In this document: positions 17,233 through 26,619 of the stretch, piece by piece
Layout: every line of letters starts with the position of its first letter
Position numbering within the stretch: position 1 is the stretch's first letter
NCBI GenBank assembly: GCA_040387755.1
Contig: JAZKDB010000002.1
Span: 682,001 to 746,000 of the forward strand
DNA from: Rurimicrobium sp040387755
GTDB taxonomy: Bacteria; Bacteroidota; Bacteroidia; Chitinophagales; Chitinophagaceae
Direction of reading: 5' to 3'
Length of the DNA stretch: 64,000 nt
Program-made: the position numbers and the translations under genes
Notes under the pieces: model-generated
Databases searched by the model: none
What the model was told of the DNA's origin: nothing
What the model saw: the letters and a program-made list of their open reading frames with translations, nothing else

Positions 17233-18039
17233 ATGAACAGTATACCAAGACGAATAAAGTTTTCAACGATTTTCAACATCATAAAGAAGAGGCCAAAATC
17301 AATGCTATTTGGATTTTTCTTTACTTTATTTCCGATATTTTTAGTCATAATGTTGACTATAGTTTTCTCCTCGAAAGGGAATGAAACTCCATCAATCGAT
17401 TACGAACTTGTGAGCGCGAAGGGAGAAGAAAAAAAGGCTCAGATAACCAACATCGAAACCGAATATAATACTACAATTAATGGGGTTCATCCAACAACCA
17501 TTTCATACACATACTATGAAAATGAAAGGGCCGTCAACTCGAAATACCGGGTCTTGGAAGAAAGGAAAATTGAAGATTGGGAAATTGGCAGAGAAATTGA
17601 AATCAAGGAATTTGAAGGCAAATCAATTATCAAAGGTCTGGAACCTTTTGAATTTCCATTAGCCCTATTCCTTTTATCCCCTGTTCTATTTTTATTAATA
17701 GGTATACCATTCCTCATTTATTCCTTATTTCATCTGCGTAAAGAATTAGAGCTTTACAAATTCGGTGAAGTGAAACAAGGACAAATAGTTTCTATGATAC
17801 CAAAGTCAGGACTTCCCATTTCCAATATAGGACTAGGTGTTATTGTGCATTATGAATATGAAATCAACGGGAGGAAAACAATGGGTGAATCTTTGACAAA
17901 TGACCTCTCTATATTGAATGATAAACGTAAGGGGGATTTTGTCCCAATCTTTGTCTCGACAGACAATCTTGAAAAATCGTGCTTGGTTCCAAAACTGGAA
18001 TCTTTACGAAATGATTGGAAAATTGAATTTGAAGATTAA
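17233..18039 (+). CDS. DUF3592-like membrane protein
   Basis: 268 residues. One membrane segment near the N-terminus (SMLFGFFFTLFPIFLVIMLTIVF), an extracytoplasmic strand-rich domain (KAQITNIETEYNTTINGVHPTTISYTY), a second segment pair around FPLALFLLSPVLFLLIGIPFLI, then a second copy of a similar strand-rich domain (EVKQGQIVSMIPKSGLP...VIVHYEYEINGRKT). The two similar soluble halves fit the DUF3592 family of small beta domains. Function unknown. Alone, 75 nt upstream of the esterase. Confidence 0.55.
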   Translation: MNSIPRRIKFSTIFNIIKKRPKSMLFGFFFTLFPIFLVIMLTIVFSSKGNETPSIDYELVSAKGEEKKAQITNIETEYNTTINGVHPTTISYTYYENERAVNSKYRVLEERKIEDWEIGREIEIKEFEGKSIIKGLEPFEFPLALFLLSPVLFLLIGIPFLIYSLFHLRKELELYKFGEVKQGQIVSMIPKSGLPISNIGLGVIVHYEYEINGRKTMGESLTNDLSILNDKRKGDFVPIFVSTDNLEKSCLVPKLESLRNDWKIEFED

Positions 18040-18113
18040 TAACAATGACTAACAGGTGCTTGGAGCAATGGCAGTGGTTAATTGCAACTAAACCTCTATA
18101 TAAAAAGAAAAAA

Positions 18114-18980
18114 ATGAAAAACATACTCCTGATACTGATAGCAAGCTTCACGGCCACATTCGTTTTTGGACAGAAAGGGAATACCAAACAAAACGAGATG
18201 AGCAAAGCTTTTGTGCTGGGTGTAATTGACGAAATACAATCAAAGTCACTTGCCGAAAAAAGAGTCCTGAACATTTACCTACCGGAGGGCTACACCCAAA
18301 ATGACACTGCAAAATATCCGGTTATCTACCTGCTGGATGGTTCGGCCAATGAGGATTTTATTCATATTGTCGGGCTGGTTCAGTTCTGCAATTTCGAATG
18401 GGTCAATCAGCTTCCCAAATCTATTGTGGTAGGCATTGCCTCTGTAGACAGACAAAGAGATTTCACTTTCCCCACCACGCTTAAGGAACAAAAAACAAGG
18501 TTTCCCACTACAGGGCATTCCGACAAATTCATTGCTTTTATCGAAAAAGAACTGCAACCTTATATACAATCGAAGTACCGCACCAACAGAGATAAAACCA
18601 TCATCGGACAATCACTGGGTGGACTGCTGGCCACAGAAGTGCTACTGAAGAAACCCACACTGTTCAATAAATACATCATCATCAGCCCCAGCCTCTGGTG
18701 GGATAATGGCTCTTTACTCAGTCAGTCATCAGCACTGTTTACAGATAAGCATCAACAGCCTACCGACATTTATATCGGTGTAGGAAAAGAAGGTTTGACA
18801 CCCACGAAAATCCCCAGAGTGATGGAGGTAGATGCCAATATTCTGGCAGACAAACTGAGAGGAACAAAAAGCAAAGAGGTAAAAGTGTTCTTTGACTATC
18901 TGCCTCAGGAAGATCATGCTACCATTATGCACCAGGCGGTAAGCAATGCCTTCAAACTACTCTACCCAACAAATAAATAA
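18114..18980 (+). CDS. Secreted alpha/beta-hydrolase esterase
   Basis: 288 residues from the ATG at 18114, which gives a signal peptide (MKNILLILIASFTATFVFGQ); a longer reading from 18045 would add a charged non-signal prefix. The mature enzyme shows RVLNIYLPEGY, PVIYLLDGS, the nucleophile elbow GQSLGGLLA and a late EDHATIMHQ that supplies the His. This is the putative-esterase family (Fes/IroE, antigen 85-like, feruloyl esterases). Probably periplasmic. Substrate unknown; siderophore or short-chain ester hydrolysis are the usual options. Confidence 0.85.
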   Translation: MKNILLILIASFTATFVFGQKGNTKQNEMSKAFVLGVIDEIQSKSLAEKRVLNIYLPEGYTQNDTAKYPVIYLLDGSANEDFIHIVGLVQFCNFEWVNQLPKSIVVGIASVDRQRDFTFPTTLKEQKTRFPTTGHSDKFIAFIEKELQPYIQSKYRTNRDKTIIGQSLGGLLATEVLLKKPTLFNKYIIISPSLWWDNGSLLSQSSALFTDKHQQPTDIYIGVGKEGLTPTKIPRVMEVDANILADKLRGTKSKEVKVFFDYLPQEDHATIMHQAVSNAFKLLYPTNK

Positions 18981-19034
18981 GTTCAAAGCCTAATCATGAG
19001 TTCTGTCTCAAAGGCAACAATTTTTCATTAGCCC

Positions 19035-19085
19035 ACCCGCGAGTACGTCATTGCGCGGAGGAGGAACGACGACAAAGCAATCTCA
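19035..19085 (+). repeat. Dispersed GTCATTGCG-type repeat
   Basis: TACGTCATTGCGCGGAGG followed by AGGAACGACG and AAGCAATCTC matches a known kind of intergenic palindromic repeat found many times per genome in several phyla. The ends (GCG...CGC) can pair. One copy in this window. Confidence 0.55.
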
Positions 19086-19190
19086 AACAAAAAAGCAGAA
19101 CCAGAGACAAGTGGTGCCTTGTGCGGCGGAGCTATGAAGAAGAAAAAATGAGGGCAGGCTTCTTCGCATCAGCCTGCCCTTCAAACATCA

Positions 19191-20636
19191 TTATAAATGC
19201 TCTAGCACCTTTGTCCAGATACCGTCCTTGGCTGTTTGTACTTTTATCACTAAAGGCCCTGTCGGCATATCATCAAGATTGATTGTCGCAGAAGCCGAAT
19301 TGGATACTTCTGTAATACTGAGCAATCTGCCACATATATCATAGAGCATTACGCTGCTCACCTTTGCTTCCTGAGGCCAACTGATTACTACATAGCCTGA
19401 AGTCGGGTTGGGATGAATACTGATTGGCTGATTGGATTGATACTGTGCACTGATAGACAATGGCAGCCCGGAAAATTTGGCCATAAAACTATAGCGACTG
19501 CCATCGGGGCTTGCCAAACTACCTACGGTATAACAACTGCCATCTGCAGCCACAGCAAGTGCTCTGGGGTTATAAGCCACATCATTGCCTACACTGGTAT
19601 CCCATGTTTTACTGCCATTGGCATCTGTACGCACCATGTACAATTGCCTGGCCGAAGTGGTAAACTGGTATCCTGATATCATAAATCCACTATCGGCCAA
19701 TTGCTTCACATCCATTCCTTCTATCCGGTACCCTGTAGCAATAATCGTTTTGTCCCAGAGCACATTGCCATCCAGGTCTACTTTTACAAAATGCATGTTG
19801 CCATAGGCGGCATCCGGCATGTTTTCTGCTGTTTCCCTCACCCCGGTAAATACATAACCACTTATCGCCGAGCCCGACTTTACAGGATGCAGATTCCAGG
19901 CCCAATCTACCTTATCGGCCACACCATAGCATTTACGCCAAAGCAAAACACCTGCTGCATCTGTCTTAATCAACCAGGCATCATCATACATTCCTGATGC
20001 AAAACTATAAGTGCCTCCGGTAAGCATAAAACCTCCATCTGGAGTCAACTCCAGATCCCAGCAATCATCATACTCAGGGCCACCAAAAGTCTTGCTCCAC
20101 TGCTCTACCCCGCTGCTATTTACTTTAACAAGCCATGCGTCAAAATCTCCGGCAGTGCTGCTGCTCAAAGTAGCTCCACCCAAAACAAAACCATCGGCAG
20201 TTTCCTTAATGGCTGTAGCAAAATCTTCGCCCGCACCACCATAATTCTTTTCCCAAAGCAATTTGCCCGACAAGTCCACACACATCAGTAAAGCATCGGG
20301 ATTACCGGCTCCGGAATAACTATTGCCGGTAATCATCAATTGATTGGCCGAACTGATAATTACGGATTCGGGACGTTCGGAGCGGAGTGGATTACCCAGT
20401 GTTTTGGTCCAGAGTGTATCACCTTTTGTATTTGTTTTTACCAGCCAGATGTCCTCCTGACCGGAGTTGGTAATCGTGGCTACAAACAGAATATTAGCGT
20501 CCGGGAGTATCAGTACTTCTTTTGCTTCGCATTGCATACCACTGGGGCCATAAGTACGTGTGTAGGAGTGGCTTTGGGCTATAGCACTATGCGCCATTAC
20601 TAACAGACAACACAGGATTTGGGTCAACTTTTTCAT
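19191..20636 (-). CDS. T9SS-secreted propeller-like protein
   Basis: 481 residues from the ATG at 20636 (signal peptide MKKLTQILCCLLVMAHSAIAQ); the longer reading from 20747 has no signal. Six to seven repeats of about 50 residues follow, each with D-x-W-L-V/I-K-x-(D/N)-x-x-G-x-x-x-W and GG (for example DIWLVKTNTKGDTLWTKTLG). This is the beta-propeller-like pattern seen in many Bacteroidota surface proteins. Residues after about 405 form a Por-type sorting domain (ISIHPNPTSGYVVISW ... DMPTGPLVIKV). Surface-exposed or released via the type IX system. No partner genes adjacent. Confidence 0.8.
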   Translation of the reverse strand: MKKLTQILCCLLVMAHSAIAQSHSYTRTYGPSGMQCEAKEVLILPDANILFVATITNSGQEDIWLVKTNTKGDTLWTKTLGNPLRSERPESVIISSANQLMITGNSYSGAGNPDALLMCVDLSGKLLWEKNYGGAGEDFATAIKETADGFVLGGATLSSSTAGDFDAWLVKVNSSGVEQWSKTFGGPEYDDCWDLELTPDGGFMLTGGTYSFASGMYDDAWLIKTDAAGVLLWRKCYGVADKVDWAWNLHPVKSGSAISGYVFTGVRETAENMPDAAYGNMHFVKVDLDGNVLWDKTIIATGYRIEGMDVKQLADSGFMISGYQFTTSARQLYMVRTDANGSKTWDTSVGNDVAYNPRALAVAADGSCYTVGSLASPDGSRYSFMAKFSGLPLSISAQYQSNQPISIHPNPTSGYVVISWPQEAKVSSVMLYDICGRLLSITEVSNSASATINLDDMPTGPLVIKVQTAKDGIWTKVLEHL

Positions 20637-20862
20637 AAGTATATTTTGGGGTGAATAAACAATTTCGGTGCGCAGCATCAGGCACCTTTTACCCAAAATT
20701 GAAGCTTGTAAGGGAGCTGAAAAAACAAATGATACCAGCTTGTACAATAATCGACCAACTGCCCTACAGACACATAAAGACCTGATGTCATGCTGTCAAA
20801 ATGCTACGTCGCAAATTTGTCTGTTTCGTCGTGGACAGATAATAGTTTATTCCTGTTTAATC

Positions 20863-20870
20863 TACCTTTA
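20863..20870 (+). promoter_or_regulatory. -7-like box of the lytS-lytTR pair
   Basis: TACCTTTA resembles TAnnTTTG and ends 6 nt before the ATG at 20877. It lies inside the longer reading frame from 20790, so it argues for the internal start. Confidence 0.4.
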
Positions 20871-20876
20871 TACAAT

Positions 20877-21938
20877 ATGTCTCCAACAGAAGTATATAAA
20901 CGATTGAGGATTCCCGCCTATGTATTGCTTTTGCTGCTCTACATTGGCTGGACCAATTTTCCTCATGTACTCCGTTATGGCTGGCCATGGAAACTTTATT
21001 TTCCGGCGCATACAATTATTCTTCTGAGCAGCTTATTCATCAATTTCCACTATTTAATCAACCGCTATTTCCGCCAGGAGCGTTATGCTGCCTATTTTGT
21101 CCGCTTATTCCTGCTTTACCTTATCGGAGTATTGAGCATTTATCTGGTCATCCGTGCGTTAAGCTCAGTGCCATCCTCAGGATACTCGCCCTTATACAAC
21201 GAGCCCGCATATCGAATCTACATCGGCAGTATCTTTTCCTTAAGTATAGAATTCTTCATGATCAGTATGGCCAAAATGACGCTGGAATGGTATAAGAAAT
21301 ATGAGACTGCCCGAAAAAAACAGTTTGAACATATGAAAGAAGAGCTGAGACTGCTGCGTGCACAGCTGGATCCGCATTTTATGTTTAATACACTCAACAA
21401 TATCTATCTGCTGGTACTGAACGCAGCACCAGAAGCTTCGGGTTCAATTTTGCTTTTATCGGAACTACTGAATTATATCCTGTACGAGAGTAAAGAAGAA
21501 GAAGTAAGCATAGAAAAAGAATGGGAATTTATAGAAAGCTATATCAGCTTGCAGCAATTGAGGTTGGAAAATGCGCTACAAATAGTAGTGGAAAAAAAAG
21601 GAGAAATGAAAGGCCGGATTCCGCCACTGATACTATTTAATTTTATTGAAAATGCATTTAAGCATGCAGATGGTTTATTTGAAGCAGGCACACAAAGAGT
21701 ACACATCTTTATCTCTGTAAGTGTAAGTGAAAACCAATTATCACTGATTGTAAGAAATGCTTTTAAAGCCCGTCATAATGAGCATAGCAGCCCAGCAGGC
21801 ATAGGCATCAATAATACAATAAAACGTTTGTCCTTAATTTACCCCGACAATTATAGCCTGACAATTAAAGACGATAATCAACTATATTCTGTAGAACTGA
21901 AAATCCCAAGCCATGTCTATACAGTGCCTCATTATTGA
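20877..21938 (+). CDS. LytS/YehU-type sensor histidine kinase
   Basis: 353 residues from the ATG at 20877. Four membrane segments fill the first 150 residues (IPAYVLLLLLYIGWTNF, TIILLSSLFINFHYLI, YFVRLFLLYLIGVLSIYLVI, IYIGSIFSLSIEFFMISM). A short coiled coil leads to LRAQLDPHFMFNTLNNIYLL with phospho-acceptor His167, then NFIENAFKHAD and GIGINNTIKRL of the ATPase domain. This is the 5TM-less His_kinase (PF06580) group that works with LytTR regulators. The downstream regulator overlaps by 26 nt. Inner membrane; signal unknown. Confidence 0.9.
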   Translation: MSPTEVYKRLRIPAYVLLLLLYIGWTNFPHVLRYGWPWKLYFPAHTIILLSSLFINFHYLINRYFRQERYAAYFVRLFLLYLIGVLSIYLVIRALSSVPSSGYSPLYNEPAYRIYIGSIFSLSIEFFMISMAKMTLEWYKKYETARKKQFEHMKEELRLLRAQLDPHFMFNTLNNIYLLVLNAAPEASGSILLLSELLNYILYESKEEEVSIEKEWEFIESYISLQQLRLENALQIVVEKKGEMKGRIPPLILFNFIENAFKHADGLFEAGTQRVHIFISVSVSENQLSLIVRNAFKARHNEHSSPAGIGINNTIKRLSLIYPDNYSLTIKDDNQLYSVELKIPSHVYTVPHY

Positions 21939-22611
21939 CGACGAACCGCTGGCCATAGCGCTGATAGAAAGGCATTTGCTGCAATTTTCGGGCTATACCG
22001 TAGCAGGGAAATGTAAGAATGTAAAAGAGGCCGTAAAGGCGCTGCTGGAAAACAGGATAGACCTGATGTTTCTGGATATACACATGCCCGAAATAGATGG
22101 TATCCGTTTTCTGGAAGAAAAGAAAAATCTTCCGCCAGTAATACTCACTACAGCATACAGGGAGCATGCCTTACACGCTTTCGAACTTGGGGTGATAGAC
22201 TATCTCCTGAAGCCAATTTCCTTTCTTCGGTTTACTAAAGCCATAGAGAGATTTCAGTTAATGAACAGTACGGTAAAAACAGCAGAAACGGTTGCAGAAC
22301 CCAAACCACTGTTACTAAAAACAGGTATTGAATTACAAAAAATAGAACCCGCCAGTATCTTGTATCTGCAAAGCCAAAAGGATTATCTGAACATCATCAC
22401 AGAGGATAAAAAAATCATGGTGCGCTCTTCTATGAGCAAGATATTACAACAATTACCTGAGGGAGAATTTATTCAGATACATAAGTCTTATATAGTTCCT
22501 GTAAAACGAATCCTTAGCATAGGGACACATTCTGTTTCGCTCGGCTCAATACGGTTGCCGGTTGGCCAGTCTTACCGATATATGCTCAAGACAAAATTTG
22601 AAAATCTATAG
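21913..22611 (+). CDS. LytTR-family response regulator
   Basis: 232 residues. The receiver domain opens CLIIDDEPLA (acidic pocket) and has phospho-acceptor Asp55 in MFLDIHMPEIDG, then TTAY and the conserved Lys in LLKPI. After a linker of about 20 residues the LytTR DNA-binding domain covers about 135-232 (ILYLQSQKDYLNIIT, MSKILQQLP, IHKSYIVPVKRI). It overlaps the kinase gene by 26 nt, so the two form one signalling unit. Targets unknown; LytTR proteins bind paired direct repeats, none of which stands out nearby. Confidence 0.92.
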   Translation: MSIQCLIIDDEPLAIALIERHLLQFSGYTVAGKCKNVKEAVKALLENRIDLMFLDIHMPEIDGIRFLEEKKNLPPVILTTAYREHALHAFELGVIDYLLKPISFLRFTKAIERFQLMNSTVKTAETVAEPKPLLLKTGIELQKIEPASILYLQSQKDYLNIITEDKKIMVRSSMSKILQQLPEGEFIQIHKSYIVPVKRILSIGTHSVSLGSIRLPVGQSYRYMLKTKFENL

Positions 22612-22793
22612 GTAGTTCTGCATTTAATTCCAATTCGTGGTTAGGAGATTGAGCAATTGTTAAGCAACTTGAATTTCGAAAAACGAAAACATCTTTTTCG
22701 TAATTTGCCCTATCCTTCGACAGGGTTCATGCTTAAAAAATCTGACTTTTATTTCCGGGCAACCGATACTCCATCACATTAAAACCCCATAAA

Positions 22794-23312
22794 ATGAACA
22801 GAAGCCAAATAAAATTACCTGTATATTTTGACCGATACATCAACCTGACAGATGACATAACGGTATCAGAAGCCTTGAACATTAGCTTAAATGAATTGAC
22901 CAATGCCCCGGTAGCACAATGGGAATCTATTGGTGACACAGTTTATGCAGAAGGCAAGTGGACCATCAAAGATATTCTGCAACATATTATAGACACTGAA
23001 AGGGTGTTTTGCTATAGAGCCTTATCCTTTGCCAGAGGAGAAGGAGAAGTAAAACCCTTTGACGAAGATACCTATGCAACAATGGCCCATGCTGTTCACC
23101 GGAGTATTGAAGATCTTCTGGAAGAACTGATTGTATTGAGAAAAGCCACCATTTTGCTCTATAAAAGTTTTAATGATAAAATGCTTGCTATGGAAGGTGT
23201 AGGATTCAAAGGCTCCTATTCCGTCCTTGCCATCGGTTTTATCCTCGCCGGACATCAACGCTGGCATTACAAAATTATTGAAGAGCGCTATTTGCCCTTG
23301 ATGCATCATTAA
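22794..23312 (+). CDS. DinB family protein
   Basis: 172 residues. Features of the DinB_2 four-helix fold are visible: WTIKDILQHIIDTERVFCYRAL with the first metal-ligand His region, and GHQRWHYKIIEERYL with the late His ligands. DinB proteins bind a metal and include bacillithiol transferases, but many have no known reaction. Cytoplasmic. It lies 182 nt after the LytTR gene and is probably independent. A second DinB-type gene occurs at 49499, too diverged to be a recent copy. Confidence 0.8.
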   Translation: MNRSQIKLPVYFDRYINLTDDITVSEALNISLNELTNAPVAQWESIGDTVYAEGKWTIKDILQHIIDTERVFCYRALSFARGEGEVKPFDEDTYATMAHAVHRSIEDLLEELIVLRKATILLYKSFNDKMLAMEGVGFKGSYSVLAIGFILAGHQRWHYKIIEERYLPLMHH

Positions 23313-23367
23313 ATAACAAAGCTTCTTTAAATACTCTTTTTGCTAATTATTTTGCCGATATTAGCTA

Positions 23368-24114
23368 ATGCAAAAGAAGCACTCCCGACAGCTTATTTAT
23401 TTATTACTTTGTATACATTTTATATGTTCCTGTAAAAAACAGGAGCATCATCATCATACAAACAGCCCAAAAGTCTTGCTCTTTACCAAGGCAAATGGTT
23501 TCTACCATGAATCTATATCCTCCGGAATCGAAATGTTTCAAAGCAATGGAACACAATGGGGAATAGAACTTTTTGAAACAGATAAAAGCAGTGCATTTAC
23601 TGAAGATAATCTTCAGCAATATCAATTGATTGTATTTTTAAATAATACCGGCAATTTATTTTCGGATGAAGAGCGACTGGCTTTACAATCCTATATACGC
23701 AAAGGGGGAGCAATCTTAGGTATTCATGCTGCAACAGATGCAGAATATGATTGGCCCTGGTATGGCCAAATGCTGGGTGCGCGATTTAAAGATCACCCTG
23801 CAGTTCAGGAAGCCATTTGTAATACAATTCTTCTCTCTCATCCTTCTGTACAAGGGATGCCTGAACAATGGTTGCACGTAGATGAATGGTATAATTTCAG
23901 TTCATTGGCATCAGACAATCATACAGTATTGACAGTAGATGAAAACAGCTACATTGGAGGAAGTCATGGAGCCCATCATCCTGTCAGTTGGTACCGCGAA
24001 TTTGAAGGGGGTAAAATCTTTTATACTGCTATGGGCCACAATAAAGAATCTTATCAGGAGCCAATATTTGTAAAGCACATTGCAGGAGCTGTGGAATGGT
24101 TGATTCAGCCTTAA
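23368..24114 (+). CDS. ThuA domain lipoprotein
   Basis: 248 residues. N-terminal lipoprotein signal (IYLLLCIHFICSC, probable lipidation at Cys22) followed by a His-rich linker. The rest is a ThuA domain of the class I glutamine-amidotransferase-like fold: VLLFTKANGFYHESI, IVFLNNTGNLFSDEERLALQ, IRKGGAILGIHAATDA, HPVSWYREFEGGKIFYTAMGH. ThuA-like proteins act on sugars (trehalose utilisation) and are often found with DUF1080 proteins. It faces the DUF1080 gene tail to tail with a 7-nt gap. It should sit in the periplasm on a membrane anchor. Confidence 0.88.
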   Translation: MQKKHSRQLIYLLLCIHFICSCKKQEHHHHTNSPKVLLFTKANGFYHESISSGIEMFQSNGTQWGIELFETDKSSAFTEDNLQQYQLIVFLNNTGNLFSDEERLALQSYIRKGGAILGIHAATDAEYDWPWYGQMLGARFKDHPAVQEAICNTILLSHPSVQGMPEQWLHVDEWYNFSSLASDNHTVLTVDENSYIGGSHGAHHPVSWYREFEGGKIFYTAMGHNKESYQEPIFVKHIAGAVEWLIQP

Positions 24115-24121
24115 GAACCGC

Positions 24122-24988
24122 TTAACGATAAGGCTCAGGAATTTGTGTTATGGGTTTAATTTGAATATTCCGAAAATATGCTTCTGCTCCTTCGCTTTGA
24201 ATCTGAATTTTTCCTTTTATAAGTGGATTAAATATTCCTGAACTGTTTCTTAATCTTGAATTATTCAATACCATTACTACCTTTCCATTAACAACATGAA
24301 TACTTTGATTATTTAAGCATATCAACTCGAGGGTATTCCAGTTTGCCCGCTCCATATTCTTTATCCTTCTACATCTGCCCGAAACTCCGGTATCACCAAA
24401 CATTTGTGCAGGTTTATCTGGATTGTAAATCCAGGCTTGTTCATTATCGGTATAAATATTTTCTGCTTGGATATCCATAACGGGTCCAAGAGCAAAATAA
24501 TCCCCCATGTCTCCTTCCTGTATTTGAAACTCCTGTGAGTTCATCCAAACATTCCAAAAAGCACCTTGCAATCCATACGCATGATAAAGTAGCCCGTTGT
24601 CTCTTTTTTGGTCGAGACGTGGCTCATACTTTTGCTCACCCCATTTAAATTCGGCTTTGAAATGGTAATTACCATATTCCTGTTTCGTACTCAGGCCACC
24701 ATAAATTTCACCTGAAATATGCAAAACCAATTCGCCATCTATCTCTTCAACCGAAAAAACATTTAAAGGGTCGTTATTCAAGCCCAATGGAATGCCATTC
24801 ATCCCATCACCTTTGGGATGATCAGGCAAGCCAATAATACTGTAATGTGGTACCCCGATAAATTTATCCCAAAAAGACAAGTCTTTGGTCAACAAGGATG
24901 TCCAATTGTTATTTAATGGAATAGAATTATCTTTTTTACATCCATAAAGTAGAATTGCAAAGAATACGAAATGTAAATACTGCTTCAT
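24122..24988 (-). CDS. DUF1080 (3-keto-disaccharide hydrolase-like) lipoprotein
   Basis: 288 residues. The N-terminus MKQYLHFVFFAILLYGC is a lipoprotein signal, then a DUF1080 domain: WTSLLTKDLSFWDKFIG, GELVLHISGEIYGGLSTKQEYGNYHFKAEFKWG, NGLLYHAYG and a terminal GKIQIQSEGAEAYFRNIQIKPI. The fold is a concanavalin-like beta sandwich, and members have been linked to cleavage of 3-keto sugars. It converges with the ThuA gene, and both proteins are predicted periplasmic lipoproteins, so a shared carbohydrate substrate is plausible but not shown. Confidence 0.87.
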   Translation of the reverse strand: MKQYLHFVFFAILLYGCKKDNSIPLNNNWTSLLTKDLSFWDKFIGVPHYSIIGLPDHPKGDGMNGIPLGLNNDPLNVFSVEEIDGELVLHISGEIYGGLSTKQEYGNYHFKAEFKWGEQKYEPRLDQKRDNGLLYHAYGLQGAFWNVWMNSQEFQIQEGDMGDYFALGPVMDIQAENIYTDNEQAWIYNPDKPAQMFGDTGVSGRCRRIKNMERANWNTLELICLNNQSIHVVNGKVVMVLNNSRLRNSSGIFNPLIKGKIQIQSEGAEAYFRNIQIKPITQIPEPYR

Positions 24989-25079
24989 AACGGCTTTATT
25001 ATTCTTATTAAATAAACAATGCTCTTTAGACCAGCAAGCTTCAAAGCACCCTACTCAAATTAAGATTTTTACACAACAA

Positions 25080-25106
25080 TTGGAGCATCATTTTTACTTA
25101 TTTTTG
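25080..25106 (+). promoter_or_regulatory. Promoter of the DUF4287/GNAT group
   Basis: TTG at 25080-25082, a 16-nt spacer, then TATTTTTG at 25099-25106. The first gene starts 41 nt downstream. Confidence 0.5.
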
Positions 25107-25147
25107 TTTACAGGCTATCCACTAACATTAATCGAAATTAAATCAGC

Positions 25148-25354
25148 ATGAAAAAAGAATATTGGGATGTAGGCGACGAACAAGTAATTGAAAAAACAGG
25201 AAAAGCCATAACGGAATGGATAACAATCCTGAAACAGTTTGAAGCCGAAGACAAAAAATCGAATGATGTGGTAGCCTTTCTGCAAAAAGAACATGATGTA
25301 CCCAGATATTGGGCCAGAACCCTGACAACCCTTTATCTGAAACAAAACCAATAG
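25148..25354 (+). CDS. DUF4287 small protein
   Basis: 68 residues. KTGKAITEWITILKQFEAEDKKSNDVVAFLQKEHDVPRYWARTLT is the typical DUF4287 pattern (a conserved Tx..W, K.H..Y/PxxWA). The family is small, helical, cytoplasmic and of unknown function; in other genomes it often precedes or is fused to DUF5655-type or Ahsa1-like partners. Here it is followed at 2 nt by a GNAT acetyltransferase gene, so it leads a short operon. Confidence 0.8.
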   Translation: MKKEYWDVGDEQVIEKTGKAITEWITILKQFEAEDKKSNDVVAFLQKEHDVPRYWARTLTTLYLKQNQ

Positions 25355-25356
25355 AG

Positions 25357-25764
25357 ATGAGTAAAGGTGTTGAAATCGATACGGATAAAAACAGACTGGA
25401 TGTTTCGTTTATTCATGAATTCATCAGCAACAGCTATTGGGCTGCAGGACGCAGCATAGAAGACGTACAAACATGTATCGACCATTCGCTGAATTTTGGT
25501 GTATACCTTGCTGAGAAACAAATAGGATACGGCAGATTGGTTACAGACTATACTCAATTTGCTTACCTGATGGATGTATTTATTGACAAAAATCACAGAG
25601 GGAAAGGATACTCCAAACAATTGATGAAATATATGCTGGAACTGAAAGCGCTGAGCGCAGTAAAAGTATGGCGTCTGGCCACCACTGATGCACAGGGTTT
25701 GTATGCACAGTTTGGCTTCAGTCCCTTGGCACATCCCGAAAAACAAATGGAGCTTGTGAGGTGA
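25357..25764 (+). CDS. GNAT N-acetyltransferase
   Basis: 135 residues from the ATG at 25357, two bases after the DUF4287 stop. The acetyl-CoA motif A is visible as YLMDVFIDKNHRGKGYSKQLMKYML (R-G-x-G-x-S/A). LATTDAQGLYAQFGF is motif B. Typical small GNAT of the FR47/ElaA-like size; the acceptor is unknown. Cytoplasmic. The sequence MSKGVEIDTDKNRLDVSFIHEF is a normal N-terminus for this group. Confidence 0.88.
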   Translation: MSKGVEIDTDKNRLDVSFIHEFISNSYWAAGRSIEDVQTCIDHSLNFGVYLAEKQIGYGRLVTDYTQFAYLMDVFIDKNHRGKGYSKQLMKYMLELKALSAVKVWRLATTDAQGLYAQFGFSPLAHPEKQMELVR

Positions 25765-25818
25765 GTATATAGACTATCAGGATAAAGTTTGGCATATTAA
25801 TTGCTTAAATAGAAAAAA

Positions 25819-26592
25819 ATGGAAAAGCTGACAGAGCAAATAAACATCATCGACGTAACGTCAGAGAATGTTTCTGAAGCAGGTATCTATTGTATTAAGG
25901 ATAAAAAAGCCGCGGGCTACAAAGCCAAGCTGGATTGGTTTTGCTCCAAACTAAACCACGGACTGAAAATAAAAATTGCCCTTGACAATACGGGTAAGCA
26001 AATCGGATTTATTGAGTATTTACCTTCAGAACAAGCCTGGCGACCGGTTAAGGCAGCCAATTTTTACTTTATTCAGTGTATTGCTTTGTTTGTAAAAGAT
26101 GCCAAACAAAAAGGTGTGGCCTCTTACCTTATCCGGCAATGCGAGCTGGATGCAAAACAAAACGGGAAATCTGGTATTTGCGCCATGAGCAGTGATGGCG
26201 TGTGGATGGCTGACAAAACGGTGTATGAAAAAAATGGCTTTATTATTGCCGACCGACTGGACCGTTTTGAATTGATGGTCAAATCCTTTGAAGAAAAGAC
26301 AGCAAAACCCAGCTTTTACGACTGGACAAAAGAACAGAAAAAATATCAGGGATGGCATTTACTCTATGCAGACCAATGCCCCTGGCACGAAAAATCGGCA
26401 CAAGATTTGCAGCAATCTGCTATAGAACATGGTATTATGCTGCAGGTCAAAAAATCAATAACACCAAAAGAGGCACAAAAAGCTCCCTCTGGCTTCGGAA
26501 CATTCAGTTTACTCAGAGATGGTAAATTATTAGCCGACCATTATATCAGCCGTACCCGATTTGAAAATATCCTGAAACAGGAAAACATTTAA
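25819..26592 (+). CDS. GNAT acetyltransferase with YoaP-like C-terminal domain
   Basis: 257 residues in two parts. Residues about 5-155 are a GNAT domain (FIQCIALFVKDAKQKGVASYLI with the CoA-binding loop, VYEKNGFIIADRLDRFELM). Residues about 175-257 resemble the YoaP C-terminal module: WHLLYADQCPWHEKSAQDL, a thioredoxin-like strand-Cys-helix start, then GTFSLLRDGKLLADHYISRTRFENIL. The fusion is known in a family related to B. subtilis YoaP. The reaction is unknown. It lies 54 nt after the first GNAT gene, probably in the same transcript. Confidence 0.8.
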   Translation: MEKLTEQINIIDVTSENVSEAGIYCIKDKKAAGYKAKLDWFCSKLNHGLKIKIALDNTGKQIGFIEYLPSEQAWRPVKAANFYFIQCIALFVKDAKQKGVASYLIRQCELDAKQNGKSGICAMSSDGVWMADKTVYEKNGFIIADRLDRFELMVKSFEEKTAKPSFYDWTKEQKKYQGWHLLYADQCPWHEKSAQDLQQSAIEHGIMLQVKKSITPKEAQKAPSGFGTFSLLRDGKLLADHYISRTRFENILKQENI

Positions 26593-26619
26593 TAATTCGG
26601 CACAATTCAATCAGAAAAT

